Position numbers and translations under genes: made by a program
Notes under the pieces: model-generated
What the model was told of the DNA's origin: nothing
The model's database searches: none
Seen by the model: only the letters and a program-made list of their open reading frames with translations
Source of the DNA: Micromonospora sp045209745
GTDB taxonomy: Bacteria > Actinomycetota > Actinomycetes > Mycobacteriales > Micromonosporaceae
Assembly: GCF_045209745.1 (NCBI RefSeq)
Contig: NZ_CP109273.1
Coordinates: 744,001-808,000 of the forward strand
Direction: 5' to 3'
Length of the DNA: 64,000 bases
Shown here: positions 1 to 8,143 of the stretch, piece after piece
Numbering within the stretch: the stretch's first letter is position 1
Layout: the number at the start of each line of letters is the position of its first letter

Positions 1-173
1 ATGCACACATCGGGGTGCACACCTGGCACAACGACGATGAGCTGGGCGAGAACACCACCAACGGCTGTATCCGGCTGACCCGCACCGGTCAGCGGGAACT
101 GCTCGCCGAGGTCCGCCCCGGCAGCAGCGTGCTGGTGGTCGACCAACTGCCCACCCCGCCGCCCACCGCCTGA
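1..173 (+). CDS. L,D-transpeptidase (YkuD family), 3' end only
   Basis: The reading frame begins at base 3 and runs to the TGA at 171-173; the 5' end lies outside the window. The 56 visible residues include HIGVHTW followed by TTNGCIRL. This is the family's catalytic signature, with the active-site cysteine in NGC and the conserved arginine two residues later. Such enzymes make 3-3 cross-links in peptidoglycan outside the membrane. Only the C-terminal end of the catalytic domain is seen, so domains further upstream cannot be judged. A hairpin follows 4 bases after the stop. Confidence 0.85.
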   Translation, partial: AHIGVHTWHNDDELGENTTNGCIRLTRTGQRELLAEVRPGSSVLVVDQLPTPPPTA

Positions 174-177
174 GGGC

Positions 178-201
178 CGTCCCGGCAGCACGGCCGGGAC
201 G
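178..201 (+). terminator. Hairpin after the L,D-transpeptidase gene
   Basis: A perfect 9-bp inverted repeat (CGTCCCGGC at 178-186 with GCCGGGACG at 193-201) and a 6-base loop follow the stop codon directly. It has no U tract, which is usual for actinobacterial intrinsic terminators. Confidence 0.55.
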
Positions 202-239
202 ATACGGAGCGTGACGTCCGCGCGAGCGGGCGCCGCGAC

Positions 240-287
240 GAGCGTGATGACTCAGAGGCATAACTATGCCGCTGAGTCATCACGCTC
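240..287. repeat. 48-bp near-perfect palindrome, dispersed copy 1
   Basis: The left arm GAGCGTGATGACTCAG (240-255) is the exact reverse complement of 272-287. The centre contains a second palindrome, GGCATA-AC-TATGCC. A relative with the same ends and the same GCATA-N2-TATG-type centre lies at 49790-49841. It sits between two co-directional genes, so it could terminate or process RNA, or be a REP-type mobile palindrome. Confidence 0.8.
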
Positions 288-379
288 ACCGGCATGTCCG
301 CCGCCGGGCGACAGCGGAGGATTTCCGCGCACGGCAGTGGGTAACCGCCGGGCCAGACGCCGCGACACGGGGGGACGCG

Positions 380-1234
380 ATGGATGCCACGCCACCGGGC
401 CGGATCGACACGGTCGTGCTGATCCACGGGCTCTGGATGACCTCGCGCAGCTGGGAGGGGTGGGCGCAGCGGTACGGCGCCCGGGGCCTGCGGGTGCTCA
501 CGCCCGCTTGGCCCGGAATGGAGCGGGAGGTCGAGCGGTTGCGCGACGACCCCACCCCGATCGCCGAGCAGAGCATCGCCGGGATCGTCGAGCACTATGA
601 CGGACTCATCCGGGCGCTGTCCAGCCCGCCGATCATCATGGGGCACTCCTTCGGTGGGCTGATCACCCAGATCCTGGTCGACCGGGGCCTCGGCGCGGCG
701 GCGGTGGGGGTGCACCCCGCGGCGGTGAAGGGAGTGCTCAAGCTGCCGCTGAGCCAGCTACGCTCCGCCTTCTCGATCCTGCGCAGCCCCGCCAACCGGC
801 ACAGGGCTGTCCCGTTCACCCCGGATGAATTCCACTACGCCTTCGGCAACACGATGAGCCGGGCCGACTCCGACCGGGCCTGGCAGCGCTACGCCGTTCC
901 GGGCGCCGGACGGGTGCTCTTCGAGGGCTCGTTCGCCAACCTGGACCCGCGCTCACCCGCCCGCGTCGACGTCGGGCGCGACGACCGTGCGCCGCTGCTG
1001 CTGATGGCCGGCGAACTCGACCACGTGGTGCCGCCGACGGTGGTCCGCTCCAACGCCGGGCTCTACCAGAAGTCCCGGGCGCTCACCGCGTACAAGGAGT
1101 TCCCGGGACGGTCGCACTTCACCGTCGGGCAGCACGGCTGGGAGGAGATCGCCGACTACGCGCTGGACTGGGCGCTGCGGGCTGCGGCACTGCCCCGCGC
1201 GGCGACCATCGCCAGCGAAAGCCCCCGCCGCTGA
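380..1234 (+). CDS. Alpha/beta-hydrolase
   Basis: This is a soluble serine hydrolase of about 284 residues; the substrate is unknown. The N-terminal strand LIHGLWM gives the oxyanion-hole HG motif. GHSFGG is the nucleophile elbow, GELDHVVPP carries the likely catalytic Asp, and SHFTVGQHGWEE carries the likely catalytic His. The ATG at 380 was chosen because it follows a GGGGG-rich Shine-Dalgarno sequence. A longer frame from 266 begins inside the 48-bp palindrome and its first 38 residues look non-coding. No signal peptide is seen. The gene stands alone between a palindrome and a long regulatory gap. Confidence 0.82.
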   Translation: MDATPPGRIDTVVLIHGLWMTSRSWEGWAQRYGARGLRVLTPAWPGMEREVERLRDDPTPIAEQSIAGIVEHYDGLIRALSSPPIIMGHSFGGLITQILVDRGLGAAAVGVHPAAVKGVLKLPLSQLRSAFSILRSPANRHRAVPFTPDEFHYAFGNTMSRADSDRAWQRYAVPGAGRVLFEGSFANLDPRSPARVDVGRDDRAPLLLMAGELDHVVPPTVVRSNAGLYQKSRALTAYKEFPGRSHFTVGQHGWEEIADYALDWALRAAALPRAATIASESPRR

Positions 1235-1383
1235 CCCGCTGGCCCCCGCGCCACAGCACCGCCCCTCGAATACCGATACCTCACCGAATCGTGTTGAGAA
1301 CACTTCAGCGATGTGCTGCAGGGCGACGTCCGGGAACGATTGCGGAACCGCGCCACCGACGGGCCGGAAGAGCGGCCGTAATT

Positions 1384-1439
1384 TGACAGTCAGATGACAG
1401 TACATTCACAAACACATGACAGTCCCCTATCACTGTCAT
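1384..1439. promoter_or_regulatory. Cluster of TGACAGT motifs upstream of the betaine transporter operon
   Basis: The 540-bp gap between 1235 and 1775 has no convincing gene. It contains TGACAGT at 1384-1390, 1395-1401 and 1417-1423 and the inverse ACTGTCA at 1432-1438. The last two form an 8-bp inverted repeat (ATGACAGT/ACTGTCAT) with an 8-base spacer in a locally AT-rich stretch. A further small inverted repeat, GTGTTGAGAACAC, is at 1291-1303. The layout suggests a repressor or activator site for the operon starting at 1776, possibly osmotic control, but the binding protein is unknown. Confidence 0.5.
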
Positions 1440-1775
1440 CAAATTCGGGACGAACGGCGGCAGCGGACACGAGCGCCGCCGGCACCCGCGTCGGAGCGAA
1501 CAAAAGCCCCAGAAGAGGTCGAACCAGCGGATCGTCACCTGGGTACAGGCACGTCCGCAGTCCGTACGGACGACCGGATTTGGCCCCTGCGAAGCGCGCC
1601 GTCTTGTGGGCATATCCACAGTCCCCGCAGCCCTGACTGGCTTTTCCCTGTTGACGTCGGTAGGTTTTCGGCCTGGCCCCTGTGGCCAGCTGAAAATGAC
1701 CGATATCCACGGACGAGACACGAAGATTGCCACCGATGGCGCGATCCGCCAGCGGTTGTCATCGGAGAGGGGACC

Positions 1776-3083
1776 GTGCCCGCACTCACGGTGAAGTCGC
1801 TCTACAAGATATTCGGCAACCGAGCCGACGAGGCGATGAGGCGCCTCGCCAGCGGCGCCTCGCGAGCCGAGGCAATGGCGGGCCTGCCGGCCACGGCCGC
1901 CGTGATCGACGCGAACTTCGAGGTACGCTCCGGCGAGGTCTTCGTCGTGATGGGCCTCTCCGGCTCCGGCAAGTCCACCCTCATCCGGATGCTCAACGGC
2001 CTGGTGCGCCCCACCCGGGGCAGCGTGCAGGTCGACGGGGTGGAACTCACCACGCTCAAGCCCGCCGCGCTGCGCAAGCTGCGGCGGGACAAGATCAGCA
2101 TGGTCTTCCAGCACTTCGCGCTCATGCCACACCGGACCGTGCTGGATAACGCCGGGTACGCCCTCGAGGTCGCCGGCCTGCCCAAGGCCGAGCGGCGCGC
2201 GCGTGCCCTCGACGCCCTGCGCATGGTGGGCCTGGAGGAGTGGTCGGACAAGCTCCCCCACGAGCTCTCCGGCGGCATGCGACAGCGGGTCGGGCTGGCC
2301 CGCGCCCTCGCGGCCGACACCGACATCGTGCTGATGGACGAGGCCTTCTCGGCGCTGGACCCACTCATCCGCCGGGAGATCCAGGACCAGCTCCTGGAAC
2401 TTCAGGGCGAGCTGGGCAAGACCATCATCTTCATCACCCACGACCTGAACGAGGCCATGCGGCTCGGCGACCGGATCGCGGTGATGCGGGACGGCCGGAT
2501 CGTCCAGATCGGCACCGCCGAGGAGATCCTCACCGACCCTGCCAACGACTACGTGGCGCAGTTCGTCGCCGACGTCGACCGGACCCGGATCCTGACCGCC
2601 TCGTCGGTGATGGAGAAGCCGCATCACGTGTTGGACGTCAACGCCGGCCCCCGGGTGGCCGCCCGCGCCCTGCGCGAGAGCCAGACCTCGGTGGTCTACG
2701 TGACCGGGCCGATGAAGCAGTTCCTCGGCACGGTCACCGAGGACGAGGTGCTGCGAGCGCTGCGCGAGGGCCGGCCGAGCCTCGACGGGTACGTCTCGAC
2801 CGAGCGGGTCCGCACGGTCACCGCCGACACGGCGGTGGCCGACCTGTTCGCCGACTGCGCGGAGAGCCAGCACCCGCTGGCCGTCCTGGACGACCGGGGC
2901 CGGCTGGTCGGGGTGATCCCCCGGATCACCCTGCTCAGCGCCCTGGCCAGCGCCACCCCGGACGAGGTGTCCGCGACGAACGAGGTGTCCGCGACGGACG
3001 AGGTGTCCGCGACGGAGGAGCCGGCTGATCAGCCGGCGCCGGCTGACGTCGAGCTGGTCAGCACGAAGGGAGAGTCGGCATGA
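1776..3083 (+). CDS. proV: Glycine betaine/proline ABC transporter ATPase (ProV/OpuAA type)
   Basis: This is the cytoplasmic ATPase of a compatible-solute importer, 435 residues long. GLSGSGKST (about residues 60-68) is Walker A, VFQHFAL holds the Q-loop, LSGGMRQRV is the ABC signature and DIVLMDEAF is Walker B. The N-terminal extension before Walker A (FGNRADEAMRRL) and the CBS-like C-terminal half are typical of ProV/OpuAA, where CBS domains sense ionic strength. The GTG at 1776 follows a GGAGAGGGG ribosome-binding site. The C-terminus carries three tandem copies of a six-residue acidic repeat. The stop overlaps the permease start (ATGA), so translation is probably coupled. Confidence 0.93.
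   Translation: MPALTVKSLYKIFGNRADEAMRRLASGASRAEAMAGLPATAAVIDANFEVRSGEVFVVMGLSGSGKSTLIRMLNGLVRPTRGSVQVDGVELTTLKPAALRKLRRDKISMVFQHFALMPHRTVLDNAGYALEVAGLPKAERRARALDALRMVGLEEWSDKLPHELSGGMRQRVGLARALAADTDIVLMDEAFSALDPLIRREIQDQLLELQGELGKTIIFITHDLNEAMRLGDRIAVMRDGRIVQIGTAEEILTDPANDYVAQFVADVDRTRILTASSVMEKPHHVLDVNAGPRVAARALRESQTSVVYVTGPMKQFLGTVTEDEVLRALREGRPSLDGYVSTERVRTVTADTAVADLFADCAESQHPLAVLDDRGRLVGVIPRITLLSALASATPDEVSATNEVSATDEVSATEEPADQPAPADVELVSTKGESA
2961..3014 (+). repeat. Three tandem 18-bp repeats inside the ATPase gene
   Basis: The units at 2961-2978, 2979-2996 and 2997-3014 differ at one base only and encode DEVSAT/NEVSAT/DEVSAT near the C-terminus, after the CBS region. They keep the reading frame, so copy-number change would only alter linker length. 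Confidence 0.85.
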
Positions 3084-3973
3084 CTGGCGCCTCGTCGCCA
3101 CTCGACGCCGGGCTGCCCCGGGTGCCGCTCGGCACCTGGGTGGAGTCCGCCGTGGACTGGGCCAAGGGTGCCCTCGGCCCGCTCTTCGACGCGATCGCGG
3201 CCGTGGTCGACGCCCTGGTCCAGCCGCTGGACAACCTGCTCAACGGCGTACCGGCGGTGGCGGTCATCCTCGTCCTGGCCGGGCTCGGCTGGTGGCTGCG
3301 CGGCTGGAAGTTCGGTCTCGGCAGTGCGGTCGGCCTCGGCCTGGTGGCCGGGATGCCGTACTGGGAGGAGACCATGACCACCCTCGCGCAGGTGCTCGTG
3401 GCCAGCGTGCTCGCCCTGCTGCTGGCGATCCCGGTGGGCATCCTCGTCGCCGAGAACCGGCGGGCGTCCGCCCTGGCCCGGCCGGTGCTGGACCTCATGC
3501 AGACCATGCCGGCGTTCGTCTACCTGATCCCGGCGATCTTCTTCTTCGGCATCGGCACCGTGCCCGGCGTGCTGGCCACGCTGGTGTTCAGCATGCCGCC
3601 CGGCGTACGCCTGACCGAGCTCGGCCTGCGCCAGGTCGACAGGGAGATCGTCCAGGCCGCCGAGTCGTTCGGCGCGCCGCCGTGGATGGTGCTGCTCCGG
3701 ACCAAGCTGCCGCTGGCCCTGCCGACGATCATGACCGGGGTCAACCAGGTCATCATGCTGGCCCTGTCCATGGTGGTCATCGCCGGCATGGTCGGCGCCG
3801 GCGGCCTCGGCGACGTGATCACGTTCGCGCTTGCCCAGGGCGAGGTCGGCAGCGGCTTCGAGGGCGGGATCGCCGTCGTGGTTCTCGCCGTGGTGCTCGA
3901 CCGGCTCACCGACTCCGCGGGCGACCGGTTCCCCTCCGCGCGGGCGCAGCGCCTCGCGCGGCAGGCCGCCTGA
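3080..3973 (+). CDS. proW: Glycine betaine/proline ABC transporter permease (ProW type)
   Basis: This is the membrane component of the importer, 297 residues. After an N-terminal helical segment there are several hydrophobic spans from about residue 55 onward. The coupling-helix signature of binding-protein-dependent permeases is visible around EAAESFGAPPWMVLLRTKLPL-like sequence (residues about 190-215), followed by PTIMTGVNQVIMLALSMVVI and GAGGLG, which are characteristic of ProW/OpuAB. It overlaps the ATPase stop by 4 bases and is followed 74 bases later by the binding-protein gene. Confidence 0.92.
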   Translation: MTGASSPLDAGLPRVPLGTWVESAVDWAKGALGPLFDAIAAVVDALVQPLDNLLNGVPAVAVILVLAGLGWWLRGWKFGLGSAVGLGLVAGMPYWEETMTTLAQVLVASVLALLLAIPVGILVAENRRASALARPVLDLMQTMPAFVYLIPAIFFFGIGTVPGVLATLVFSMPPGVRLTELGLRQVDREIVQAAESFGAPPWMVLLRTKLPLALPTIMTGVNQVIMLALSMVVIAGMVGAGGLGDVITFALAQGEVGSGFEGGIAVVVLAVVLDRLTDSAGDRFPSARAQRLARQAA

Positions 3974-4047
3974 CCGTCGCCCTCCGCCGGCCCCCCTGTT
4001 CCCGCGTACGCGGGCCTGCCGGCTGCCCCGAAAAGGAAGGAAACTCC

Positions 4048-4932
4048 ATGTTCACCACCATGAAGCGCGTCCTGGCGCTCGCGATGACCGCCACCCTGGC
4101 GCTCGGCGCGGCCGCCTGTGGCGCGAAGTCGGACGACGCGTCCGGCGACAGCAAGAAGATCACCATCGGCTACATGGCCTGGGACGAGGCGATCGCCGCC
4201 TCCTACCTGTGGAAGAACATCCTCGAGGAGAAGGGCTACCAGGTTCAGCTCAAGAACCTGGAGGCCGGCCTGGTCTACGGCGGCCTCGCCAACGGCGACC
4301 TCGACCTCTTCCTGGACGGCTGGCTGCCCCAGACCCACGCCTCCTACCTGGAGAAGCACGGCGACAAGCTGGAGAAGCTCGGCGTCTGGTACGACGACGC
4401 CAGCCTGAGCATCGCCGTGCCGAAGTACGTCGAGGGCGTCGACTCGCTTGAGGACCTGGCCGCCAAGGCCGGCGACTTCGGCGGGCAGATCACCGGCATC
4501 GAGCCGGGCGCCGGCCTCACCAAGGCCACCCAGGAGAAGGTGCTGCCCGGCTACGGCCTGGACGGCAAGATGAAGCTGAAGACCTCCTCCACCCCGGCCA
4601 TGCTGGCCGCGCTCGACGGGGCGATCGCCGACAAGAAGCCGATCGTGGTCACCCTCTGGCACCCGCACTGGGCGTACGCCAAGTACGAGCTGAAGGACCT
4701 GGCCGACCCGAAGGGCACCCTCGGCGCCGCCGAGCAGATCAACACCTTCGCCCGGAAGGGCTTCGGCAAGGACTTCCCCGAGGTCACGAAGATGCTGCAG
4801 CAGTTCAAGATGGACAGCGAGCAGCTCGCGTCCCTGGAGGACCTGATGTTCAACACGCACAAGGGCGACGAGAAGAAGGCCGTCGAGGAGTGGCTGAAGG
4901 CCAACCCCGACTACCTGAAGGCGCTCGCCTGA
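4048..4932 (+). CDS. Glycine betaine-type substrate-binding lipoprotein
   Basis: This is the extracellular solute receptor of the importer, 294 residues. The N-terminus has a lipoprotein signal peptide ending in LGAAACGAK, with Cys the likely lipidation site. The mature part matches the OpuAC/ProX fold: ITIGYMAWDEAIAASYLW at the start, WLPQTHASYL and a second Trp-rich segment LWHPHWAYAKYELKDL. These aromatics usually build the cage around the trimethylammonium group. The ATG at 4048 follows AAAAGGAAGG. It is the last gene of the operon and a hairpin terminator follows. Confidence 0.93.
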   Translation: MFTTMKRVLALAMTATLALGAAACGAKSDDASGDSKKITIGYMAWDEAIAASYLWKNILEEKGYQVQLKNLEAGLVYGGLANGDLDLFLDGWLPQTHASYLEKHGDKLEKLGVWYDDASLSIAVPKYVEGVDSLEDLAAKAGDFGGQITGIEPGAGLTKATQEKVLPGYGLDGKMKLKTSSTPAMLAALDGAIADKKPIVVTLWHPHWAYAKYELKDLADPKGTLGAAEQINTFARKGFGKDFPEVTKMLQQFKMDSEQLASLEDLMFNTHKGDEKKAVEEWLKANPDYLKALA

Positions 4933-4946
4933 TCCAGCCCACGACC

Positions 4947-4974
4947 GGGGACTCGCCGCTGCCGGCGGGTCCCC
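4947..4974 (+). terminator. Terminator of the betaine transporter operon
   Basis: A 12-bp stem with one G-T wobble (GGGGACTCGCCG at 4947-4958 with CGGCGGGTCCCC at 4963-4974) and a 4-base loop begins 14 bases after the stop. From here to 5120 nothing else was recognised. Confidence 0.6.
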
Positions 4975-5120
4975 GCTCGCGTCCGCAGAGCTGACCCCGG
5001 CTGCGACCCGGATCCGAGGGCGGCGGGTTGTCGGTGGAGCGGCCGAGCACGACCCACCACGGGTGCCGCACCTGGAAGGCGAGCCCGGCGCACTCCGTGC
5101 AGGCATCACGGGCACGCCGT

Positions 5121-5378
5121 TCATCGCCGTCTCACCACCCGCCGGGAGCAGGCTCCGTCGTGGTCGGCCCGCAGCAGGCAGCGTCGACCTTCGGGCAGCG
5201 TCCGGTCGCAGAAGACCCAGTGGCGTGCGTTCTGATCGTCTTCGGCAGACACGGTGGTGCCTGCGGGGTCGAGCTGCGGCAGGACGTGCGCCCAGTGCGC
5301 GACCACCCGGGCGAGCCGCTGCGCGGTGGGTAGGTCGCCGGCGACGACGGGCAGGTGGATGACCCAACGTTCGCTCAT
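5121..5378 (-). CDS. Small conserved-looking hypothetical protein
   Basis: This is an 85-residue protein starting MSERWVIHLPVVAGDLPTA. It contains a C-terminal pair of cysteines (VFCDRTLPEGRRCLL) with HDGAC near the end, so a small metal-binding fold is possible. The start codon overlaps the stop of the upstream DivIVA-type gene (ATGA), which argues for translational coupling and against a chance frame. The family is not recognised with certainty; similar pairs commonly sit beside XRE/DUF397 loci in related genomes as far as I can recall. Confidence 0.6.
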   Translation of the reverse strand: MSERWVIHLPVVAGDLPTAQRLARVVAHWAHVLPQLDPAGTTVSAEDDQNARHWVFCDRTLPEGRRCLLRADHDGACSRRVVRRR

Positions 5379-5687
5379 TGGCCCTGGCTCCGCTCGTTGC
5401 GGGCGCGGGCCTGCGCCGACTGCCACTGGCGCAACGTGTCCTTGATCCGCTCGGTCTCCCGACGGCTCTGGGCCAGCGCGTCGTAGACGATCGCCAGGTC
5501 ACCGGCGACCCGGTCGAGGAATTCCTGCCTCACGGGGCTCGAAGCCGCGCCGACCGAGCGGGGTCGGGCAGAACCGCCGCTCGCGCACCTGCCACGGCCG
5601 CAACGGATGGTAGGCCGCCGAGCGATAGCTGGTCGGCCCGTGGACCGACCGCTGCCGTCGCCGGGTACGCCGGAAGAAGACGCGCAT
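5375..5687 (-). pseudogene. DivIVA-type domain protein, frameshifted
   Basis: Two overlapping frames read as one protein. The first part starts MRVFFRRTRRRQR and runs through YHPLRPWQVRERRF to GRRGFEP. The second, in another frame, continues QEFLDRVAGDLAIVYDAL and QSRRETERIKDTLRQWQ to the stop at 5375. The expected junction of a DivIVA-like motif (G-F/L-D/E-P-x-E-V-x-x-F-L-x-R-V) is broken near 5530: restoring the frame needs about two extra bases or the loss of one. The coiled C-terminus is intact. A GTG at 5533 could still start the second part alone (52 residues). This is either a true frameshift or a sequencing error. Confidence 0.6.
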
Positions 5688-6027
5688 GAGGAGGACCTGC
5701 CTCTCACCGTCGAGATTGACCTGTGAAGTGGGTGGGTCCGTCGGCCCGCCGGCACCGACGGACCCACCCCGGGTACCTGCCACCGCAGCCACGATCGGCA
5801 GTACGACAGCAGGGCAGCCATGGCCGCTGAGCTGCACTAACTCCACAGTGGCCGCAGGAGCAGTGAAGCACTGCGATAGTCCAATTGCAATGTCGCAATC
5901 ACTGCCTTGCAATGTCCGAGTTGCTATCTGGAGTTGCTGACGGTGATGTGTCTATTGATTAAGAGACACCAGCGCGGTTGAATTGGACGGGCAAGTGTCG
6001 ACCGATCGCGACCGGCGGGAGCAGGCA

Positions 6028-6933
6028 GTGTCACAGACAGTCACCGGATCGACGATGTTGCGTCGACAGATTGGCCGTAAGTTCGAGTCGCTGCGCAAGG
6101 CGGCCGGGCTCACGATGGAGCAGGCTGCGGAGCGGTTGGACAGGGCGCGAGCAACGCTGCACCGGATCGAGAGCGGTGCTGAGCATGTGCGTTATCGACA
6201 GGCCGACGTGCAGCAGATGCTCGACCTGTACGGCGCGTCGACCGACGACCGCGAGCTACTGCTCGCGCTGACCGCCACCACCCGGGAGAACAAGAACTGG
6301 TGGCACGACTACATCGGCTCCGGCCTGCCGCGCTGGTTCCAGCTCTACGTCGGGCTCGAAGCCGCCTCGACCCGCATCCGCCAATACGAGGCCGAACTGG
6401 TTCCCGGTCTGTTGCAAACCCGCGCTTATGCCGAGCAGGTCTTCAATATGCCTGGCGGTTCGATCAATGCCGACGACAGCACCGAGCAGCAGCGGGCCAT
6501 CCAGCTCCGGGTCGAACGGCAGGCACTCCTGACCAGGTTCTCCGCTCCGCAACTCAGCGTGATAATCAACGAGGCCGTACTGCGCCGTCCAGTCGGCAAC
6601 GCCACGATCATGAGCGCACAACTCCAGCAGATCCTGAAGGCCGCAGAGCTACCGAACGTAACCGTGCAGGTGCTGAATTTTTCTGCCGGGCTGCACGCCG
6701 GGGCGATGGCCGGAGCCTTCTCGATCCTGGAGTTCCCGCAGGACAGCAACGGCAGGGAGGTGGAGCCACCGGTGACGTACCTGGAGGCGGCGACCGGCTC
6801 GATGTATCTCGACAAGCCCCACGAGACCGCCACCTACAACACCATCTGGGCCGACATGAGCGCCCGCGCCCTCAACGAGTCCCGTTCCAAGAGCCTCATC
6901 CACGAGCTTGCAGAGGAGTACACCCGTGCCTGA
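6028..6933 (+). CDS. XRE-family regulator with DUF5753 domain
   Basis: This is a DNA-binding regulator of about 301 residues. An N-terminal helix-turn-helix (IGRKFESLRKAAGLTMEQAAERLDRARATLHRIESG) is followed by the DUF5753 sensor region, recognised by YEAELVPGLLQTRAYAEQV and the C-terminal MYLDKPHETATYN segment. Such proteins pair with small DUF397 partners in actinobacteria (WhiJ/BldB-type developmental or toxin-antitoxin-like modules). The GTG at 6028 has GGGAGCAGG upstream; a TTG at 5983 would add 15 residues. Its end overlaps the DUF397 gene, so the two are co-translated. Confidence 0.88.
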   Translation: MSQTVTGSTMLRRQIGRKFESLRKAAGLTMEQAAERLDRARATLHRIESGAEHVRYRQADVQQMLDLYGASTDDRELLLALTATTRENKNWWHDYIGSGLPRWFQLYVGLEAASTRIRQYEAELVPGLLQTRAYAEQVFNMPGGSINADDSTEQQRAIQLRVERQALLTRFSAPQLSVIINEAVLRRPVGNATIMSAQLQQILKAAELPNVTVQVLNFSAGLHAGAMAGAFSILEFPQDSNGREVEPPVTYLEAATGSMYLDKPHETATYNTIWADMSARALNESRSKSLIHELAEEYTRA

Positions 6934-7126
6934 CCTGTCCGGTGCCACCTGGCGCAAATCGAGCCGCAGCAACAACGGTGGCAACTGCGTCGAGGTCGCC
7001 GACAACCTGACCGGCATCGTCGGGCTGCGCGACAGCAAGGACCCGGCCGGCCCCGTGCTGGCCTTCGCCCTGTCAGCATGGACGGCGTTCGTCCGAGCCG
7101 CGAAGGCTGGCACTATCCGTCAATGA
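6926..7126 (+). CDS. DUF397 domain protein
   Basis: This is a 66-residue partner protein of the preceding XRE regulator. The motif WRKSSRSNNGGNCVEVAD is the hallmark of DUF397, followed by VGLRDSKDPAGPVLAF. The GTG at 6926 lies inside the end of the regulator gene (8-base overlap) and has CAGAGGAG upstream as ribosome-binding site. In known systems the DUF397 protein modulates the cognate XRE protein; here that is inferred from context. Confidence 0.88.
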   Translation: MPDLSGATWRKSSRSNNGGNCVEVADNLTGIVGLRDSKDPAGPVLAFALSAWTAFVRAAKAGTIRQ

Positions 7127-7267
7127 CGATTGGCCGCGCAGCCTCCGATGGTTCGGAGGCTGCGCAGACCGCCTCGATTGAGGGCTCGACGGCGCTCACT
7201 GCGACGGCAACAATCGGGCCATGGGGCTCAGCGGTCGGCGCAGGAAACAGACGAAGGATGCCAAGCC

Positions 7268-7492
7268 GTGCAGGTCCAGCTCGAAAATCGCTGGCCGCCG
7301 GGTGGGACGCTCGGCATCGTGACCACCGGAGGTCGCACCTTCCATCGAGATGCCGACTGTCCTGGCTACCGCCAGGGCGTCCGCCAAGCGGAGAAGAAGG
7401 GCGGCACCATCCGCAAGGTGGAGTGCGTAAGCGCCGCTGCCGCTCGTGAGCGAGGCAACGGTGCGTGCCGCCGCTGCTGGCCGCGAAGTTGA
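7268..7492 (+). CDS. Small Cys/His-containing hypothetical protein
   Basis: The frame from the GTG at 7268 gives 74 residues with FHRDADCPGYRQGV, VECVSAAAARERGNGACRRCW and an early TTGGRT segment. The spaced cysteines and histidine (C..C..C-x-x-C) resemble the small Ada-like metal-binding pieces common in actinobacteria. A GAAGGA sequence lies upstream, a little further than usual. Reading frames extending further upstream look non-coding. The function is unknown. Confidence 0.5.
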   Translation: MQVQLENRWPPGGTLGIVTTGGRTFHRDADCPGYRQGVRQAEKKGGTIRKVECVSAAAARERGNGACRRCWPRS

Positions 7493-7578
7493 TCTATCAC
7501 CTACAGCACCCAGTAGGCCCGAATCCGTGCAGCGAATGCCCGGAAGCCGTCCAGGATGGCAGAAGAATCTCGACCTGA

Positions 7579-7755
7579 TCGGTAGTCGATGCGGCGATCG
7601 ACTTCGTGATCAGTAACGGCGCCGAGGACCGTGGGCAGACAGTCTCCTACGCACGGGTCTTCCAGGCCGCCGGATTGCCAAACCCGCAGAACCTGCATGA
7701 AGGCGGCGAGTCGCACCGGGTCACCGAGTTCATGGCGGCAGTTCACCAACGGTGC
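7579..7755 (+). pseudogene. Fragment of a hypothetical protein gene
   Basis: The frame reads AIDFVISNGAEDRGQTVSY, then ARVFQAAGLPNPQNLHEGG, then VTEFMAAVHQRC, which looks like a genuine protein core. There is no usual start codon upstream, because a stop (7576-7578) directly precedes it, and the sequence after VHQRC stops looking like protein. I take it as a truncated relic. The rest of 7756-8081 holds no gene I can support; a minus-strand stretch near 7811-8037 has some protein-like residues but no clear start. Confidence 0.4.
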
Positions 7756-8081
7756 CGGGTCAGTGACGACGCAGGTGCCCTCCGAATGGCCATCCTGGGC
7801 AAATGGACCGTCAGCGTCCCTTCCCTCGGTGATCGGCTCGCTGGTGTGGGTGTGCTGGCGCGGCGGCACCGCAGACCCGGGTTGGTGCCCGCCCAGCTTC
7901 CGCATCCTCCGGCACCTCCAGCCGTGTCAGCCCATCCGCCTCGGTCAGCAGGTAGTTCTCGCTGCGGTAGAAGTCCAGGTACGGGTCATCGCCCTCATCG
8001 GTCAGCCTCGCCACCCTCGCAACTATCCCGACGGGTGAGCCGCGTCCACATTCAGACGTCAGCTTGGCGACTCAGCGAGCC

Positions 8082-8111
8082 TGATATCAAATACCTACCG
8101 GATTGATATCA
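8082..8111. promoter_or_regulatory. Inverted-repeat operator of the vapBC pair
   Basis: TGATATCAA (8082-8090) and TTGATATCA (8103-8111) form a perfect 9-bp inverted repeat with a 12-base spacer in an AT-rich patch 33 bases upstream of the antitoxin start. Each half contains GATATC. Antitoxin-toxin complexes commonly repress their own promoter through such sites. Confidence 0.6.
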
Positions 8112-8143
8112 TCGGCGATGATCGCCCACCAGAGGAGGCACCC

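Noticed and set aside
7811..8037. Minus-strand small gene with DEGDDPYLDFYRSENYLL
   Set aside because: Part looks protein-like, but there is no start with a ribosome-binding site, the second half is poor, and no family was recognised.
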